Position numbers and translations under genes: made by a program
Assembly: GCF_004365635.1 (NCBI RefSeq)
Contig: NZ_SOBH01000001.1
Location: 1,364,001 to 1,428,000 of the forward strand
Length of the DNA: 64,000 bases
Source: Litoreibacter halocynthiae
GTDB taxonomy: Bacteria > Pseudomonadota > Alphaproteobacteria > Rhodobacterales > Rhodobacteraceae
Direction of reading: 5' to 3'
Notes under the pieces: generated by a model
The model's input: only the letters and a program-made list of their open reading frames with translations
Database searches by the model: none
Told to the model about the DNA's origin: nothing
Shown: piece by piece, positions 41,981 to 51,101 of the stretch
How the letters are laid out: each line of letters starts with the position of its first letter
Position numbering within the stretch: the stretch's first letter is position 1

Positions 41981-43387
41981 ATGAGCAACAAAGATCTGCT
42001 GAAAACCATCAAGGACGAGGACGTCGAATATGTCGACATCCGTTTCACCGACCCGCGCGGCAGGTTGCAGCACGTAACCATCGTGGCTGATCTGGTCGAC
42101 GAGGATTTCCTCGAGGAAGGCTTCATGTTCGACGGCTCCTCCATCGCCGGTTGGAAGTCCATCGAACAATCCGACATGAAACTGATGCCCGACGCGTCCT
42201 CGGCCTATATGGACCCGTTTTACGCTGAAAAAACCATCTGTGTTCATTGCACCGTGGTAGAGCCCGACACGATGGAGCCCTATGACCGCGACCCGCGCGG
42301 CACCGCCGAGAAGGCAGAGGCCTATCTGAAAACCACCGGCATCGGCGACCAATCCTTCTGGGGTCCGGAAGCTGAATTCTTCCTGTTCGACGACGTGCGC
42401 TTCTCGGTCGAGATGAACAAAGTGTCCTTCGAGGTCGACGCACAAGACGCGGCGTGGAACTCGGACTCCGAGTACGAAATGGGCAACATGGGCCACCGTC
42501 CGGGCATCAAGGGCGGCTACTTCCCTGTGAACCCCACCGACGCGGTGCAAGACCTGCGGTCTGAAATGCTGTCCACCATGAAGCGCATGGGCATGAAGGT
42601 CGACAAGCACCACCACGAAGTTGCCAGCTGTCAACACGAGCTGGGCCTGATCTTCGGCTCGCTGACACATCAAGCGGACGAGCTGCAAAAATACAAATAT
42701 GTGATCCACAATGTGGCGCATGCCTACGGCAAATCGGCGACCTTCATGCCGAAACCGATTGCAGGCGACAACGGCACCGGTATGCACGTGAACATGTCGA
42801 TCTGGAAAGACGGCAAGCCGATCTTTGCGGGCGACCAATATGCCGACCTGTCCAAAGAGGCGCTGTATTTCATCGGTGGCATCCTGAAACACGCCAAGGC
42901 GCTGAACGCGATCACCAACCCTGCGACCAACAGCTACAAACGCCTGATCCCGGGATTCGAAGCTCCGGTTCTGCGCGCATACTCCGCCCGTAACCGGTCC
43001 GGCTGTGTGCGTATCCCGTGGTCCGAATCCCCCAAGGCCAAGCGCGTCGAGGCCCGCTTCCCCGATCCGGCAGCGAACCCATATCTGTGCTTTGCGGCAT
43101 TGCTGATGGCTGGCCTCGACGGCATCAAGAACAAAATTGATCCCGGCCCCGCATCCGACAAGGACCTTTACGATCTGCCCCCCGAAGAGCTGGCGGGCAT
43201 CCCGACTGTGTGCGGCAGCCTGCGCGAAGCGCTGCAAGCTTTGGAAGAAGATCACGAGTTCCTGCTGGCCGGTGACGTCTTCACCAAGTCGCAGATCGAG
43301 GGCTATATGGAGCTGAAGTGGGAAGAGGTTTATGCCTATGAGCACACGCCACACCCGATCGAGTACAAGCTTTACTACAGCTGCTAA
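41981..43387 (+). CDS. glnA: Glutamine synthetase, type I
   Basis: 468 aa, adenylylation-regulated GSI-beta. Ammonia assimilation: glutamate plus ammonia to glutamine with ATP. Seen are [17 protein letters not shown] near the N-terminus, the ATP-site motif [21 protein letters not shown] and the adenylylation site Tyr397 in [11 protein letters not shown]. Regulated by PII from the gene upstream and, presumably, GlnE. Strong terminator after the stop. Confidence 0.98.
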   Translation: MSNKDLLKTIKDEDVEYVDIRFTDPRGRLQHVTIVADLVDEDFLEEGFMFDGSSIAGWKSIEQSDMKLMPDASSAYMDPFYAEKTICVHCTVVEPDTMEPYDRDPRGTAEKAEAYLKTTGIGDQSFWGPEAEFFLFDDVRFSVEMNKVSFEVDAQDAAWNSDSEYEMGNMGHRPGIKGGYFPVNPTDAVQDLRSEMLSTMKRMGMKVDKHHHEVASCQHELGLIFGSLTHQADELQKYKYVIHNVAHAYGKSATFMPKPIAGDNGTGMHVNMSIWKDGKPIFAGDQYADLSKEALYFIGGILKHAKALNAITNPATNSYKRLIPGFEAPVLRAYSARNRSGCVRIPWSESPKAKRVEARFPDPAANPYLCFAALLMAGLDGIKNKIDPGPASDKDLYDLPPEELAGIPTVCGSLREALQALEEDHEFLLAGDVFTKSQIEGYMELKWEEVYAYEHTPHPIEYKLYYSC

Positions 43388-43408
43388 GTCCAGCGCCAAG
43401 AGTTCGGA

Positions 43409-43435
43409 AAAGGCACCCCCTGCGGGTGCCTTTTT
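43409..43435 (+). terminator. Rho-independent terminator of glnBA
   Basis: 10-bp stem AAAGGCACCC/GGGTGCCTTT, five-base loop CCTGC, then T-rich end. Lies 21 bases after the glnA stop and just before the convergent FliM-like gene. Confidence 0.92.
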
Positions 43436-43442
43436 CAGTTGA

Positions 43443-44480
43443 TCAGGAGGACGCGGCCAGTTCCGGCACCGCATCCTCTGCATTCGGGGCGCCCGTTGGA
43501 GCCCCTTGCTCGTGCACCATGCTTTCCGCAGTGATCTCCAACTCTGGCGGCCACGCGCCGTCAGCCGTAATCTGCGTCGGTTTTGTCTGTGCCTCCAAGG
43601 GCTGCGCGCGCATGTGCGGCGATCCATCCAGACGGATGGCGCGGCGACCGTTCAACTGCCCCAAACGCCCTTTCCCGAGCAGCGTCTTGCGGCGATCCCG
43701 CAGCTGGGTCCGCGCAAGGATCCCGTCCGGTAGGGCAATGACCGCGCCCTCCTCCAAATCCAGCAGCGCTCTGACCTGCAATGGAACCGCTGGCAGAAAT
43801 GCCGACAAATGCAGCGGGCTGTCCTGCAAGACCGCGACCATGTCCGGATTTACCTGTTTCCGCTTCGGCATCGCGTCGACAGTGGCGGCCGGAAACATCA
43901 AAAGCGCCCGCCCCGTTTTCAGGCCTGGGCCAAGATCAACATCCATCTGCAACACGTCATAGGCCTTGGCAGACATCACCAAACTAAGCGCCGCACGGTC
44001 TGTTTGGGTTGCGCGGCAGGCAAAGCCCGCGAGAGCGGAGGCATCGCGGCGGTCCTCCACCAGTTCCGCCAGCTTGCTAGTCACCGAATTTGCAAACCCC
44101 GTACTCAGCGCCGCATCAATGGCCGTCACCGGCCGGTCCACCCGCGGCGCAGATGAAATCCGGCCCAAGGTCTGCTGTTCGATCAAGGCATCCACCAGCA
44201 CGCCATCGAAGACCAGCAACCCCGTCACACCATCCGGCCCCTCAAGAATATGGGGTACCGCAATGTCGGGAAGCCGCGACAGCGCGCTGGCCTGCGGAAG
44301 GCTTTGTGCCTGTGCATTGCGGATCAGAAGGTCGATACCATGACCCGTCTTCGCAGGGCCGCGAAACAACGTGTCGGCGATATCTTCCAGCAAAACATGG
44401 CTCGCGCCACGTTTGGGCTTACTGGGGCGCACCATAAGTGCCAATGCGGTGTTGGATCCGGTCAAAGTGCCTGCCTGCAT
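43443..44480 (-). CDS. FliM/FliN-family (SpoA domain) protein, orphan
   Basis: 345 aa. The middle part (ATVDAMPKRKQVNPDMVAVLQDSPLHLSAFLPAVPLQVRALLDLEEGAVIALPD, about 215-265) matches the SpoA/FliMN C-terminal domain of flagellar switch proteins. The N-terminal part (about 30-200) resembles the CheC-like middle domain of FliM but diverges. The tail after residue 300 is Pro/Ala-rich and probably disordered. There is no flagellar gene nearby. It may be a FliM variant for the flagellar C-ring of Rhodobacteraceae or a secretion C-ring component. Confidence 0.7.
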   Translation of the reverse strand: MQAGTLTGSNTALALMVRPSKPKRGASHVLLEDIADTLFRGPAKTGHGIDLLIRNAQAQSLPQASALSRLPDIAVPHILEGPDGVTGLLVFDGVLVDALIEQQTLGRISSAPRVDRPVTAIDAALSTGFANSVTSKLAELVEDRRDASALAGFACRATQTDRAALSLVMSAKAYDVLQMDVDLGPGLKTGRALLMFPAATVDAMPKRKQVNPDMVAVLQDSPLHLSAFLPAVPLQVRALLDLEEGAVIALPDGILARTQLRDRRKTLLGKGRLGQLNGRRAIRLDGSPHMRAQPLEAQTKPTQITADGAWPPELEITAESMVHEQGAPTGAPNAEDAVPELAASS

Positions 44481-44561
44481 GTTCTTGGTTTGGTCCTGCG
44501 TAAAATGACCCGCAAGATGCTGCGATTTGATTAACCGGATCGACCCATTTGCAGAAAAATC

Positions 44562-47246
44562 TCACCCCACCCGTTCAACCCAGACCAGCGGCAATTGCAC
44601 ACGGAAGGCGGCGCCGCCCTGACCCGGCACATAATCCAGTGAGCCGCCCAGGCGCAGCATAATCTCGCGGCTGATCGCCAAGCCGAGCCCCGCGCTTCCC
44701 GCGGAGGCCTGATCGGTCAGGCGCACGAATTTCTCGAACACCACGGTCGCGTCTTTTGGCGAAATGCCCAGCCCGTTGTCGATGAAGTCAATGTCTACGC
44801 TGTCTTGAGACCGGGTCACCACGATCCGTAAGCGCGGAGTGTCCGTGACGCAGTATTTCTGCGCGTTGGAAATCAGGTTGATGAACACCTGCGTTAGCCG
44901 GTCCGTGTCGGTTTTCAAAAGCACGCCTTCGTCCTCGGCAGTGCGTATCACTTCAAGCCCGTCCGGCTTGGAGGACCCGACCCCTGCGGAGGACACAGCG
45001 CGGTCCAACAGGTCACTCAACCGTGCGGTCTGCACGTTCAGAACCACCTGCCCGTTCTCCAACACGCTAAGATCCAGCAGATCATCCAGCAGTCGGGTCA
45101 GGCGGATGCTTTCCTCGTGGATAATTCCGGCGGAGCGCGCTTGCGCCTGCTCGTCCATGCCACCTTCCATCAGGAACTCGGAGAACGACCGGATTGAGGT
45201 CATTGGCGTGCGCAGCTCGTGGCTCACCTGACTGAGAAACGCGTCCTTTTGAACCGACAGCGCCGTCAGCTTGGTGTTGGCCTCACGCAGTTTCCGCGCT
45301 GTTTGCTCCAGCTCGCGCGATTGCGCTTCCAACTGGCTGGAATATTCCAGCATCTGCGCACTCTCATCCGCCACCGCCAGCAGGTCGCGCACGGTGATCG
45401 AGGTTTGCCCGTTGATCTGCGCAATCATCGCGTGGGCCGTGGCCCCGCCGACGGAGCCCGCAAGTTCGCGCTCCAGCAGGGTGATGAAATCAGGTGTCGG
45501 GTCTGGCAGATAGCCCGCCTTGCCCTGCCGCGTGGCCTCGCGCTGGAACAAGGTCTGGGCCTCCCGCGCGCCCAGCAGGCGTTGCGACATGACCAGCAGG
45601 TCTTCCGTCTCTGCCTGACCGCCGATGGGGGAGACCGCGCCGTCGCCACGCTCGAACACATTGACGAAGGCGGCCCCTTGAAGGCGCTCCATCGGGGTCG
45701 GGAAGGACACCAGCGACACGATGATAAAGGCCAGCGTGTTCAGCGAAATCGACCACAGGATCGAGTGGACCAGCGGGTCCATATCCGTGAACCCCATCAA
45801 AGCCTGCGGTCGCAGCATGTCTGCCCCAAACAATCCGTGCAACAGCATCGAGCTGGGGAACGCACCGATCGCTGGCATAAACAAAGTGTAAATCCACAGA
45901 CCGAAGCCCACCAGAAGGCCCGCAATCGCGCCCTTGCGTGTGGCCCCGCGCCAGAACAATCCACCGATCAGGGCCGGCACCACCTGTGCAACACCTGCGA
46001 AGCTCACCAGACCGATGGCTGACAGTGCGGCGGAGCCGCCCGTGGTCCGATAATAGACGTAGCCCAACCCGAGCACGGCAATGATGGACAAGCGGCGCGA
46101 CAGCAGTACGACCTGACGCATGTCGCCGGACATCGACGCGCCTGCGGGGCGGGTATTCAGCCAGATCGGCACGACGATATGGTTCGACACCATGGTCGCC
46201 AGTGCAATGGAGGCGACAATGACCATCGACGTGGCCGACGAAAAACCACCAAGGAACGCCAGCAGGGCCAGCCCCTCCTGCCCCAGTTCCAGCGGCAGGG
46301 TCAGCACAAACAGGTCGGGGTTGGAACCTTCGGGCATGACCGCCAGGCCGACCACCGCGATGGGCAGCACGAACAGGCTCATCGCCAGAATGTAGGTGGG
46401 AAAGGCCCAAACGGCGGTGCGCAAATGCCGCTCGTCGGCGTTTTCGACCACCAACACCTGAAACATGCGCGGCAGGCAGATCACTGCCGCCGCCGACAAG
46501 AAGATCATCGAAGTCCAGCGGCTGGGGCTTGGCTGCCAATCGGCCACGGGGCTGGCATCAATCGCGCGCAGGGTCTCGTTGACTCCGCCGGACACGCCCC
46601 AAACCACGAAGATGCCCACTGCCAGCAAAGCCACCAATTTGACGATGGCTTCCAGCGCGATGGCGGTCACCACGCCGTGGTGCCGCTCGTTGGCGTCAAG
46701 ATTTCGGGTGCCGAAGAAGATGGTGAACAGCGCCAGCCCCGCCGAGAGCCAGAACGCGGTGGCGTTCAGGTCGGAGCCGCCGCCGTTGCCCGTCGGGAAC
46801 TCGGTGAACACGGCCACCGACAGCGTCACCGACTGCAATTGCAGCGCGATATAGGGCGTGGTTCCTGCAATGGCGAGCACGGTGACGATCACCGCGATTG
46901 TCGGCGATTTACCGTAGCGGCTGGAGATCATGTCGGCGATGGAGGTGATCCGCTCCGCCTTGCCGATACGCACCAGCTTGCGCAGCAACCACCACCACGC
47001 AAGGAACACCAAGGTGGGGCCAAGATAGATCGTCAGGTACTCCAGCCCCGACCGCGCGGCGTTACCGACAGCACCGTAGAATGTCCACGCCGTGCAATAG
47101 ACACTGAGTGACAGCGTGTAGGTCCAAGGCGAACGCAGCCAGCGCGACGGGCCGCGCTGCGCCCGCTGGTCTGCATAAAACGCAACGCCGAACAGCAGCA
47201 TGGTGTAGATCACCGCAACCGTGATGAGAATGTTGAAGCTGACCAT
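44562..47246 (-). CDS. Sensor histidine kinase with sodium:solute symporter domain (CbrA/CrbS type)
   Basis: 894 aa. Residues 1 to about 520 are a 13-helix SLC5-type symporter domain (FNILITVAVIYTMLLFGVAFYADQ, AFLGGFSSATSMVIVASIALATMVSNHIV). A STAC-like linker follows (LLERELAGSVGGATAHAMIAQ, DESAQMLEYSSQLEAQSRELEQTARKLREAN), then HisKA with His676 in SQVSHELRTPMTSIRS and HATPase with N box NLISNAQKYCV, DNGLGISPKD and GSAGLGLAISREIM. No attached receiver. It starts in the stop codon of the small membrane gene (TGATG). Such kinases sense carboxylates such as acetate or amino acids through the transporter module. Confidence 0.93.
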   Translation of the reverse strand: MVSFNILITVAVIYTMLLFGVAFYADQRAQRGPSRWLRSPWTYTLSLSVYCTAWTFYGAVGNAARSGLEYLTIYLGPTLVFLAWWWLLRKLVRIGKAERITSIADMISSRYGKSPTIAVIVTVLAIAGTTPYIALQLQSVTLSVAVFTEFPTGNGGGSDLNATAFWLSAGLALFTIFFGTRNLDANERHHGVVTAIALEAIVKLVALLAVGIFVVWGVSGGVNETLRAIDASPVADWQPSPSRWTSMIFLSAAAVICLPRMFQVLVVENADERHLRTAVWAFPTYILAMSLFVLPIAVVGLAVMPEGSNPDLFVLTLPLELGQEGLALLAFLGGFSSATSMVIVASIALATMVSNHIVVPIWLNTRPAGASMSGDMRQVVLLSRRLSIIAVLGLGYVYYRTTGGSAALSAIGLVSFAGVAQVVPALIGGLFWRGATRKGAIAGLLVGFGLWIYTLFMPAIGAFPSSMLLHGLFGADMLRPQALMGFTDMDPLVHSILWSISLNTLAFIIVSLVSFPTPMERLQGAAFVNVFERGDGAVSPIGGQAETEDLLVMSQRLLGAREAQTLFQREATRQGKAGYLPDPTPDFITLLERELAGSVGGATAHAMIAQINGQTSITVRDLLAVADESAQMLEYSSQLEAQSRELEQTARKLREANTKLTALSVQKDAFLSQVSHELRTPMTSIRSFSEFLMEGGMDEQAQARSAGIIHEESIRLTRLLDDLLDLSVLENGQVVLNVQTARLSDLLDRAVSSAGVGSSKPDGLEVIRTAEDEGVLLKTDTDRLTQVFINLISNAQKYCVTDTPRLRIVVTRSQDSVDIDFIDNGLGISPKDATVVFEKFVRLTDQASAGSAGLGLAISREIMLRLGGSLDYVPGQGGAAFRVQLPLVWVERVG

Positions 47247-47596
47247 CAGGCTTGGTCCTCGTCAGCCTTGCCCTTGTCGCCTCCCGGATCGTCCGCCCCT
47301 GCCAACCCGCGCGCAATCGTGGCGCAGGTGGCGATCAGGCAGGCCCAGACGAAGAAGAAATAGATCAAGCGTAAGGCCGTTGTGCCCGTGGCGTTTTCCT
47401 CGCCGGGGGTGCCGAGGATCAGCGCGGGCACCACAAACAGGAACAGCCCGACGATGGGTAGCAACTTAGCGGCGTCGATCAGGCGGCGGCGTTGGTAAAC
47501 GCGCCGCTCCAGAAACAGCGTGCGGGAGTTTGGGCTGGTGGCGGTCAGTCCGATGCGGCGGCGGCCCTGACCCTTTGGCTCGTCTGGTTCGGGCAT
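47246..47596 (-). CDS. Small membrane protein in the sensor kinase operon
   Basis: 116 aa from MPEPDEPKGQGRRRIGL. Two hydrophobic helices (LLPIVGLFLFVVPALILG and LRLIYFFFVWACLIATCATIA) flanked by a basic N-terminus and an acidic, Gly/Asp-rich C-terminus. No family recognised. It lies 8 bases after the receiver gene and overlaps the kinase start, so it is likely an accessory subunit of the kinase, much as small DUF485-type proteins accompany SLC5 transporters. That role is inference. Confidence 0.7.
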   Translation of the reverse strand: MPEPDEPKGQGRRRIGLTATSPNSRTLFLERRVYQRRRLIDAAKLLPIVGLFLFVVPALILGTPGEENATGTTALRLIYFFFVWACLIATCATIARGLAGADDPGGDKGKADEDQA

Positions 47597-47604
47597 CAAC
47601 GCAC

Positions 47605-47988
47605 TTAGGGCTTGTCAGCAGAGGCAGTGTAGAGGTCGCGCACCTTGCCAAGCATTTCGTCATTGGAGAACGGCTTGGTCATAAAGTGGCTCACACCGTA
47701 GCTCTCGGCCAATTCGCGGTCCTTGGTTTGGCCACGGGCCGTGAGCATGAGGATCGGGAGGCCCTTGGTCGCGGCGTTGCTGCGCAGGTCCCGCAATATA
47801 TCAAACCCGCTGCGTCCCGGAAGCATCACATCAAGCACCAGCACATCAGGGGCTACCCGCAACACGGCGTCGACCGCATCATCACCTTGTGAATGGATAC
47901 GTACCGTCCAGCCGTCACGTTCCAGCAAAAAGCTGATTGCTTCGATGATGTTCGGCTCGTCCTCGACGAGCAAAACGGTCTTTGACAT
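47605..47988 (-). CDS. Single-domain response regulator
   Basis: 127 aa receiver domain only. Acidic pocket Glu9-Asp10-Glu11, phospho-acceptor Asp53 in DVLVLDVMLPGRSG, Thr in LPILMLTARG and Lys in HFMTKPFSNDE. There is no DNA-binding domain, so output must be through another protein or a phosphorelay. Start at 47988 (MSKTVLLVEDEP). First gene of the operon with the small membrane protein and the kinase. Confidence 0.93.
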   Translation of the reverse strand: MSKTVLLVEDEPNIIEAISFLLERDGWTVRIHSQGDDAVDAVLRVAPDVLVLDVMLPGRSGFDILRDLRSNAATKGLPILMLTARGQTKDRELAESYGVSHFMTKPFSNDEMLGKVRDLYTASADKP

Positions 47989-48065
47989 GCGCCTTACCCC
48001 TCCCCAAGTTTGGCCGTGTTCCCCCATTAGGCCCCATTTTCATCCGTTGTCAAAACGCCGCTGCG

Positions 48066-49355
48066 TCAGCCATGCGTTAAAACTGTCGGCTCGCGCCGTG
48101 CATCGCAGTCACTTCGCGCGCAAATCCGGCACGAACTGCCCACGGGAATTGCCGCCTCGCCCGTCGCGTCGTCCTGCGCGATCAGCAGCATGATCGAATG
48201 ATATACGGGCGGGCGGTCAAAACGCAGCGGGCCGGACGGGTGAGCCAGCGCCATCGCGGTGAACCGCGCGCCGTCTTCGCCCTCGATGATGCGGCGGATC
48301 GGCACACCCGGCGCGCTGAGTGCGGCATAGAGCGGCCAAAGCGGACACCCCGCCCCGAACCACGGAAGCGCCAGTCCGGAGGGCGACTTGCGCACCAGCA
48401 ACGCCCCTGCCGCGTCACAGCTTACCAAGCCGATATCCGGAACCGTTGCCCCGCGGGGCAAGCTGGCAAGACGGCGAAAGACGGCTTCCAGTGGAACGCC
48501 GAAGCGCGCCGCCAAGGCCGCCGGGTCGAACTTCATCTCGTGGGCCGCCGGCTCGAATATCTCCAGCGGCATGGCTTTCGCGTCGGCGCTGTAGGTCCTG
48601 AAATACGCCGCCGCCAGCGTCCGCGCTGCCGTGCTGTCAATTTCGGACATTTGCGCGGCGAACGCTTCGGGGTCGCCCCCTTCTTCAAGTTCGCGCAAAT
48701 GGTGACCACGCCCATCAAAGGCCGAGAACACGACTTCCAGCGGCGTCGCCGTGCTGGTGTCCTTGCGCGACAGGTTGTCCAGATGCGCCGCCATCGCGGC
48801 AGAGCTGTCGGCCAACCTGCGGCTTTCGGTGTCGATGTTGGAATAAAAGCGCGCTTGCCATTCCGTCCCCAAATCCGGCGTTCCGACAAGGATCGCGGCG
48901 GTCGAGCGGATGGCGGACACCGTCGACAACACCTCATGCATGCGTTCCGACAACACAGGATCATGGGTCAGCCGGTCGTTCAGCCCGCCCACCGTTTGCT
49001 CTAACGCGCGGAGGCGTCGGTGCTGTGCGGTAACCTTCGCCGCCCAGCCCGGGAACCGCGCGACAAGATCGTCAATCTGATCGAGCTCCACCGGAACATC
49101 CGCGTCTGATGCCGCTGCGTCTTGCAATTCGGTGACCACCGCGCGCTCTGCCCCTTGGCTTAAGGTCGAGGGGTCGATTTTCAACGCTTCCGATAAGGCC
49201 AACAGCGTTTTGCCGCCGATTCTGCGGCGATTATGTTCGATCAGGTTGAGGTAACTGGCGGAAATGCCAATATCACGCGCAAGATCAGCTTGCTTTATCC
49301 CTCGCATCAACCGGTGTTCACGGATTCTGGATCCGGTCAAAGCAGACTTTGGCAT
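48066..49355 (-). CDS. XRE-family regulator, short-chain fatty acyl (ScfR/RamB) type
   Basis: 429 aa. Helix-turn-helix at residues 9-63 (IREHRLMRGIKQADLARDIGISASYLNLIEHNRRRIGGKTL). A long middle region with an IrrE/DUF955-related part (AAHEMKFDPAALAARFGVPLEAVFRRLASL) precedes the DUF2083-type C-terminus with FGAGCPLWPLYAAL and the cysteine motif CRICARSDCDARREP. Family members control propionate, acetate and glyoxylate-related genes by sensing acyl-CoA. Divergent from the ABC transporter operon and upstream of the receiver gene. Confidence 0.9.
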   Translation of the reverse strand: MPKSALTGSRIREHRLMRGIKQADLARDIGISASYLNLIEHNRRRIGGKTLLALSEALKIDPSTLSQGAERAVVTELQDAAASDADVPVELDQIDDLVARFPGWAAKVTAQHRRLRALEQTVGGLNDRLTHDPVLSERMHEVLSTVSAIRSTAAILVGTPDLGTEWQARFYSNIDTESRRLADSSAAMAAHLDNLSRKDTSTATPLEVVFSAFDGRGHHLRELEEGGDPEAFAAQMSEIDSTAARTLAAAYFRTYSADAKAMPLEIFEPAAHEMKFDPAALAARFGVPLEAVFRRLASLPRGATVPDIGLVSCDAAGALLVRKSPSGLALPWFGAGCPLWPLYAALSAPGVPIRRIIEGEDGARFTAMALAHPSGPLRFDRPPVYHSIMLLIAQDDATGEAAIPVGSSCRICARSDCDARREPTVLTHG

Positions 49356-49436
49356 GCGTGAATCCTTCCCTTGCGGCAGACCGGTCTTTTATTTCCTAAG
49401 CGAATCCAGAGGCTTTCCGCGCTGCGTTGAAAATTA

Positions 49437-49480
49437 GTTTACAATTTCTGCGCAAGCAATGTCCATTTGTTTACAAATTT
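49437..49480. promoter_or_regulatory. Repeated GTTTACAA sites between the ScfR-type gene and the ABC operon
   Basis: GTTTACAATTT at 49437-49447 and GTTTACAAATTT at 49469-49480 are 32 bases apart (about three helical turns). The second is part of the inverted repeat ATTTGT-TT-ACAAAT (49465-49478); the first is flanked by AAATT and AATTT arms. The surrounding 253-base divergent region is AT-rich. A regulator binding here could control both its own gene and the transporter. Confidence 0.5.
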
Positions 49481-49608
49481 TTAAAGCGAACCCAATGGTT
49501 TGTTGTGCGATTTACGACGCCTCCGCAATATTGGGGAAGGCCTGAGATACAATCAGACCACGGCTTCCCCTGAGGAGGAGGGGCCACAATCACTTAGGGA
49601 GGATTTAA

Positions 49609-50967
49609 ATGTCCAATTCGAATTTCACACGTCGTGGCTTGCTCAAGACGTCTGCAATGGCAGGCGGCGCACTGGCGGCACCAACACTCTTTGACGGCTC
49701 TGTCTGGGCCGATGCCCATTCCGGCTACCTGAACGCACCGACCGGCTCCACTGTGACGCTGGGCTTCAACGTACCACAATCCGGCCCATACGCCGACGAG
49801 GGTGCAGACGAGCTGCGCGCATACGAGCTGGCAGTCGAGCACCTGAACGGTGGTGGCGACGGCGGCATGATGAGCACGTTCTCGTCCAAAGCCCTGCAAG
49901 GCAACGGCATCCTCGGCAAGAAAGTCGAGTTCGTCACAGGCGACACGCAAACCAAATCTGACGCAGCTCGCGCATCGGCAAAGTCGATGATCGAAAAAGA
50001 CGGCGCAATCATGATCACTGGTGGTTCGTCCTCCGGCGTGGCTGTGGCTGTTCAAGGTCTGTGCCAAGAAGCTGGCGTGATCTTCATGGCGGGTCTGACC
50101 CACTCCAACGACACCACCGGTAAAGACAAGAAAGCCAACGGCTTCCGCCACTTCTTTAACGGCTACATGTCTGCTGCTGCTCTGGCACCAGTGCTGCAAG
50201 CACGTTACGGCTCCGACCGGACTGCTTATCACCTGACAGCTGACTACACATGGGGCTGGACACAGCAGGAATCCATCCAAGCCGCAACCGAGGCTATGGG
50301 CTGGAAGACTGCGAACAACGTGCTGACACCGCTGGCAACGACCGACTTCTCGTCCTACGTTGCTCCGGTTCTGAACTCCGGCGCTGACGTTCTGGTTCTG
50401 AACCACTACGGCGGGAACATGGTGAACTCGCTGACATCCGCGGTGCAGTTTGGCCTGCGTGAAAAGCAGGTGAACGGCAAGAACTTCGAAATCGTTGTTC
50501 CGCTGTATTCCCGCTTGATGGCAAAAGGTGCTGGCGAAAACGTTAAAGGCATCTTCGGGTCCACCAACTGGCACTGGTCGCTGACCGACGAAGGCTCCAA
50601 AGCGTTCGTTAAGTCCTTCGGCGAAAAGTACGGCTTCCCACCCTCGCAGGCAGCGCACACATGCTACGTGCAAACCATGCTCTATGCGGATGCGGCGGAA
50701 CGTGCCGGCACGTTCAACCCATGCGGCATTGTCGAAGCCCTCGAAGGCTTCAAGTTCGATGGCCTTGGCAACGGTGCTACCGAATACCGTGCGGATGATC
50801 ACCAGTGCTTCAAAGACGTGCTGGTCGTGAAGGGTAAAGACAACCCGACATCCGAGTTCGACCTTCTGGAAATCGTGGAAATCACACCACGTGCACAGGT
50901 TGAATACGCGGTTGACCACCCAATGTTCGCCGGTGGCGAGTTGGGCAAGTGCAACCCCGGCGCATAA
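49609..50967 (+). CDS. ABC transporter substrate-binding protein, branched-chain amino acid (HAAT) type
   Basis: 452 aa periplasmic protein with a twin-arginine signal (TRRGLLKTSAMAGGALAAPTLF). The Peripla_BP_6 fold follows: VTLGFNVPQSGPYADEGADELRAYELAVEHLNG, ILGKKVEFVTGDTQTKSDAARASAKSMIEKDGAIMITGGSSSGVAVAVQGLCQEAGV, FRHFFNGYMSAAALAP. Four cysteines (Q-G-L-C, HTC, NPC, HQC) and one near the end may form disulfides. Ribosome site AGGGAGGA. Substrate unknown; amino acids, amides or short carboxylates are all possible. First gene of the five-gene operon. Confidence 0.9.
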   Translation: MSNSNFTRRGLLKTSAMAGGALAAPTLFDGSVWADAHSGYLNAPTGSTVTLGFNVPQSGPYADEGADELRAYELAVEHLNGGGDGGMMSTFSSKALQGNGILGKKVEFVTGDTQTKSDAARASAKSMIEKDGAIMITGGSSSGVAVAVQGLCQEAGVIFMAGLTHSNDTTGKDKKANGFRHFFNGYMSAAALAPVLQARYGSDRTAYHLTADYTWGWTQQESIQAATEAMGWKTANNVLTPLATTDFSSYVAPVLNSGADVLVLNHYGGNMVNSLTSAVQFGLREKQVNGKNFEIVVPLYSRLMAKGAGENVKGIFGSTNWHWSLTDEGSKAFVKSFGEKYGFPPSQAAHTCYVQTMLYADAAERAGTFNPCGIVEALEGFKFDGLGNGATEYRADDHQCFKDVLVVKGKDNPTSEFDLLEIVEITPRAQVEYAVDHPMFAGGELGKCNPGA

Positions 50968-50991
50968 GCTGATCTGACGACAAAAAGCTCA

Positions 50992-51023
50992 GAGCCTGTT
51001 CCTTTCTACAAAGGAGCAGGCTC
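50992..51023 (+). repeat. Intergenic hairpin between binding-protein and permease genes
   Basis: GAGCCTGTTCCTTT (50992-51005), loop CTAC, AAAGGAGCAGGCTC (51010-51023): 14-bp stem with one G-T pair, no T-run after it. Such structures after the first gene of binding-protein operons slow 3' decay and let the binding protein be made in excess over the membrane subunits. Confidence 0.6.
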
Positions 51024-51101
51024 AAAGCACCCCCTGCCCACTTGGGCCGCACGCGCGGCACAGGTTTTGGCAAGATCACCCCAACAGGCGAGACGGGAAC
51101 G

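Noticed and set aside
41951-43627. 558-codon open frame on the minus strand
   Set aside because: Antisense to glnA, with low-complexity composition and no family.
49594-50919. 441-codon open frame on the minus strand
   Set aside because: Antisense to the substrate-binding protein gene.
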